7,511 nt of DNA, taken from positions 1 to 7,511 of the forward strand of contig JAQTYS010000127.1 of NCBI GenBank assembly GCA_028688175.1, written 5' to 3'. The DNA is from Methanothrix sp. GTDB taxonomy: Archaea > Halobacteriota > Methanosarcinia > Methanotrichales > Methanotrichaceae. Below the pieces are notes generated by a model. It searched no databases. It saw only the letters and a list, made by a program, of their open reading frames with translations, and was not told the DNA's origin. The translations under genes were made by a program, and so were the position numbers. Shown here piece by piece: positions 6,289 to 7,511 of the stretch (position 1 is the first letter of the stretch; each line of letters opens with the position of its first letter).

Positions 6289-6678
6289 ATGGCAACAAGC
6301 TTACTGGAAGGAAAAGTGGCCAAAATAAAGAATCAGTATCAAATAGTCATTAATAAAGGAACAGAACATGGTGTCGAGAATGGAATGCATTTCGTGATCT
6401 ACGAGATTGGTGAAGAGTTAACAGATCCTGACACAGGAAATTCTCTTGGCCCAATTGAATATGCAAAGGCCAAAGTCAGAGTCACATATGCCAAAGAAAA
6501 GTACGCAATTGCTGAGACATATGAAACTGAGAATAGTAGACTACTCGGATTGACACTTCTGACGGGTGAACGCAAAAAATTGCCACTTAGTGATGATGAT
6601 AGAAGCAGACTTCCAGGCAGGGACGATTCAAGCTTAACTGTAAAAGAAGGAGATCTTGTAAGACAAATAATCGATTAG
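6289..6678 (+). CDS. Small beta-rich protein resembling the FlgT C-terminal domain
   Basis: A 129-aa protein without signal peptide or membrane segment, so probably cytosolic. It begins with a strand-rich core, LEGKVAKIKNQYQIVINKGT (6-25), then EHGVENGMHFVIYEIG (26-41), then DPDTGNSLGPIEY (46-58) and KAKVRVTYAKEKYAIAE (60-76), and ends VKEGDLVRQI (118-127). The order G-x-V...V-I-N-x-G...G-V-x-x-G...F-x-V-Y...D-P-x-T-G-x-x-L-G is what I associate with the small barrel of FlgT C-terminal-like domains. Stand-alone cytosolic versions lack a known function. Residues about 90-117 are polar, probably a flexible loop. It is the second gene of an operon with the TIR-like protein, with a 4-nt gap and a good Shine-Dalgarno site, so a partner, sensor or inhibitor of that protein is plausible. 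Like its neighbour it is AT-rich. The family resemblance is from memory. Confidence 0.6.
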   Translation: MATSLLEGKVAKIKNQYQIVINKGTEHGVENGMHFVIYEIGEELTDPDTGNSLGPIEYAKAKVRVTYAKEKYAIAETYETENSRLLGLTLLTGERKKLPLSDDDRSRLPGRDDSSLTVKEGDLVRQIID

Positions 6679-6767
6679 CAGTCTTGAATTAGGGTGATGT
6701 GCTCCAATCCTGCTGATGATAAACTGCAATATACATTTGATAAACTGCCAGCATATGCGTTATTAAT
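6679..6767. other. Junction between the AT-rich cassette and the restriction-gene remnant
   Basis: This 89-nt AT-rich stretch contains an ATG at 6697 preceded by AGGGTG, which opens a 55-aa frame to a stop at 6862-6864. Its first part (MCSNPADDKLQYTF...) looks protein-like; the rest is an out-of-frame reading of the remnant. The end of that first part, YALLIP (6754-6771), resembles GALPIP at the same place in the intact enzyme. The stretch may thus be the last trace of a different target-recognition region. No separate gene is claimed. Confidence 0.3.
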
Positions 6768-7325
6768 TCCTTCACCACCCCCGCGCCCGAGCGCGCCCGC
6801 CTGGGAGCGGAGCTGGAGCAGCTCTACGCCAACGGCAAGCACGCCGAAATCCTGGCCCAGGTAGATGCCTGCCTGCCCAAGGACGAAACGGGTAGCTTCA
6901 TCGCCGATCAGGAAAAATCGGATGTGGTGCACGACCTCCTGGCCTTCCTGGCTGAGAGAATGCTGGAGATGAACAAACACAAGCAGCAGGAGATCAATGG
7001 CTTCCTGGGCTGGCTGGAAGGCTACGTGGGTGCCAAGGTGGAGGACCTCACGCCGAAAACAAAGCTGCAGAGCTACTACGAGCACGACTATGAGGGGCTG
7101 ATGGTAGTGCTCAAGAAGAACAAGAAGAAGCTGCAGATCGATCCGGCCAGACGGGAGCCCGCTGAGGCGCTCAAGGCCGAATTCGAGGGGTCGATGGGTA
7201 AACTGCTGCCTTTGCGAGAGAGGATCAGGAAGACGGATGAGCTGATCGACGCTGTGGTCTACAGGCTGTACGGGCTGACGGAAGAGGAGATTGCTATCAT
7301 AGAAGGCAGAGAGACCTTAAAATAG
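6768..7325 (+). pseudogene. Headless 3' remnant of a second type IIG restriction-modification gene (also direct repeat copy 2)
   Basis: The frame from TCC 6768 to TAG 7323-7325 encodes 185 residues matching residues 1110-1294 of the complete enzyme, with no insertion or deletion and about 87% protein identity by hand count. Nuclease, methyltransferase and target-recognition parts are missing: in this frame a stop lies at 6741 and no ATG intervenes. A GTG at 6924 could open a 133-aa protein, but the same codon is internal in the intact gene and has no special ribosome binding site, so expression is unlikely. Changes are mostly conservative (D/E, K/R, V/I) and the frame is intact. The copy therefore seems to come from a once-functional, diverged gene rather than a recent duplication of its neighbour. 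It could be a decayed paralogue, or sequence kept as an anchor for recombination. Confidence 0.85.
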
Positions 7326-7362
7326 CGGTCCAGGCCACTGGCTTATCGAGTTTCACGCGCCA

Positions 7363-7409
7363 ATCAACCGCAAATCGCCAAGTGTCCAAGCCTGCCCGGC
7401 GCTGAGGGC
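7363..7409 (+). repeat. Short downstream repeat, copy 2
   Basis: This is the partner of 5172-5218, differing at five positions of 47. Its presence after both copies of the restriction 3' end shows that the duplicated unit included downstream non-coding DNA, or that this is a dispersed intergenic motif used at the ends of such genes. Confidence 0.75.
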
Positions 7410-7422
7410 AGCCCAGATCGAC

Positions 7423-7444
7423 CCGCGCGTCTCACCGCGCGCGG
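7423..7444. repeat. GC-rich hairpin downstream of the remnant
   Basis: CCGCGCG (7423-7429) and CGCGCGG (7438-7444) form a perfect 7-bp stem with an 8-nt loop. No T-run follows, so a terminator is only one possibility. The remaining sequence to the window edge has no gene I can establish. Confidence 0.4.
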
Positions 7445-7511
7445 CAGTCTTCCAAATTGAAATGGATCATTATGGTCGACCTTCTGTCACGCCAATTTAT
7501 GCGCAACTTTT

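Noticed and set aside
6924..7325. 133-aa protein from GTG 6924
   Set aside because: The reading frame continues upstream in homology to the intact enzyme and the GTG is an ordinary internal Val codon there. It is treated as part of the truncated remnant.
7462..7511. Possible gene starts at ATG 7462 (MDHYGRPS) or ATG 7472 (MVDLLSRQ) running off the window
   Set aside because: Two overlapping frames are open for under 50 nt and neither has a clear ribosome binding site, so no choice can be supported.
1..7511. CRISPR array, tRNA, rRNA, insertion sequence or integrase
   Set aside because: I saw no regularly spaced short repeats, no tRNA-like cloverleaf sequence, no transposase or integrase motifs, and no terminal inverted repeats around the AT-rich cassette; its flanks are direct repeats of coding origin.

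Overview
The window looks like an accessory, defence-type region of a prokaryotic chromosome, most likely an anaerobic archaeon of the methanogen type. The hints are weak: an archaeal-looking end of a CDP-alcohol phosphatidyltransferase at the left edge, a short T-run just after a stop codon, and a gene with a TATA-like box about 27 nt upstream of its ATG and no Shine-Dalgarno site. A bacterial host is not excluded. Ordinary sequence is GC-rich; several inserted stretches are clearly AT-rich.

Layout. (1) 1-91: 3' end of a plus-strand membrane enzyme gene. (2) 152-848, minus strand: a two-gene operon encoding a 69-aa winged-helix protein and a 154-aa membrane protein, convergent with gene 1 and ended by a T-run. 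(3) 849-1217: divergent intergenic region with a strong inverted repeat of a widespread dispersed type. (4) 1218-5102: a complete 1294-aa single-chain type IIG (Eco57I-like) restriction-modification enzyme, with nuclease, N6-adenine methyltransferase, target-recognition region (TRD) and helical C-terminal domain in that order. The TRD part is AT-rich while the rest is GC-rich, which suggests a swapped specificity cassette. (5) 5271-6678: an AT-rich two-gene operon, a TIR-like/deoxyribosyltransferase-like protein followed 4 nt later by a small FlgT-C-like beta-rich protein. (6) 6768-7325: a second, headless copy of the last 558 bp of the restriction gene, ungapped against the first and about 87% identical in protein. 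A further 47-nt motif is shared downstream of both copies. (7) 7326-7511: trailing sequence with a GC hairpin and no gene I can establish.

The main point is architectural. The AT-rich TIR-like/FlgT-like pair sits between two direct repeats formed by the 3' ends of restriction-modification genes. The left edge of both repeats falls exactly at the TRD/C-terminal-domain junction. This resembles a hypervariable defence locus in which conserved parts of the restriction enzyme act as homology anchors for exchanging TRDs and cargo genes. The TIR-like pair is a candidate small defence module; its function is inferred from fold-like motifs and position only.
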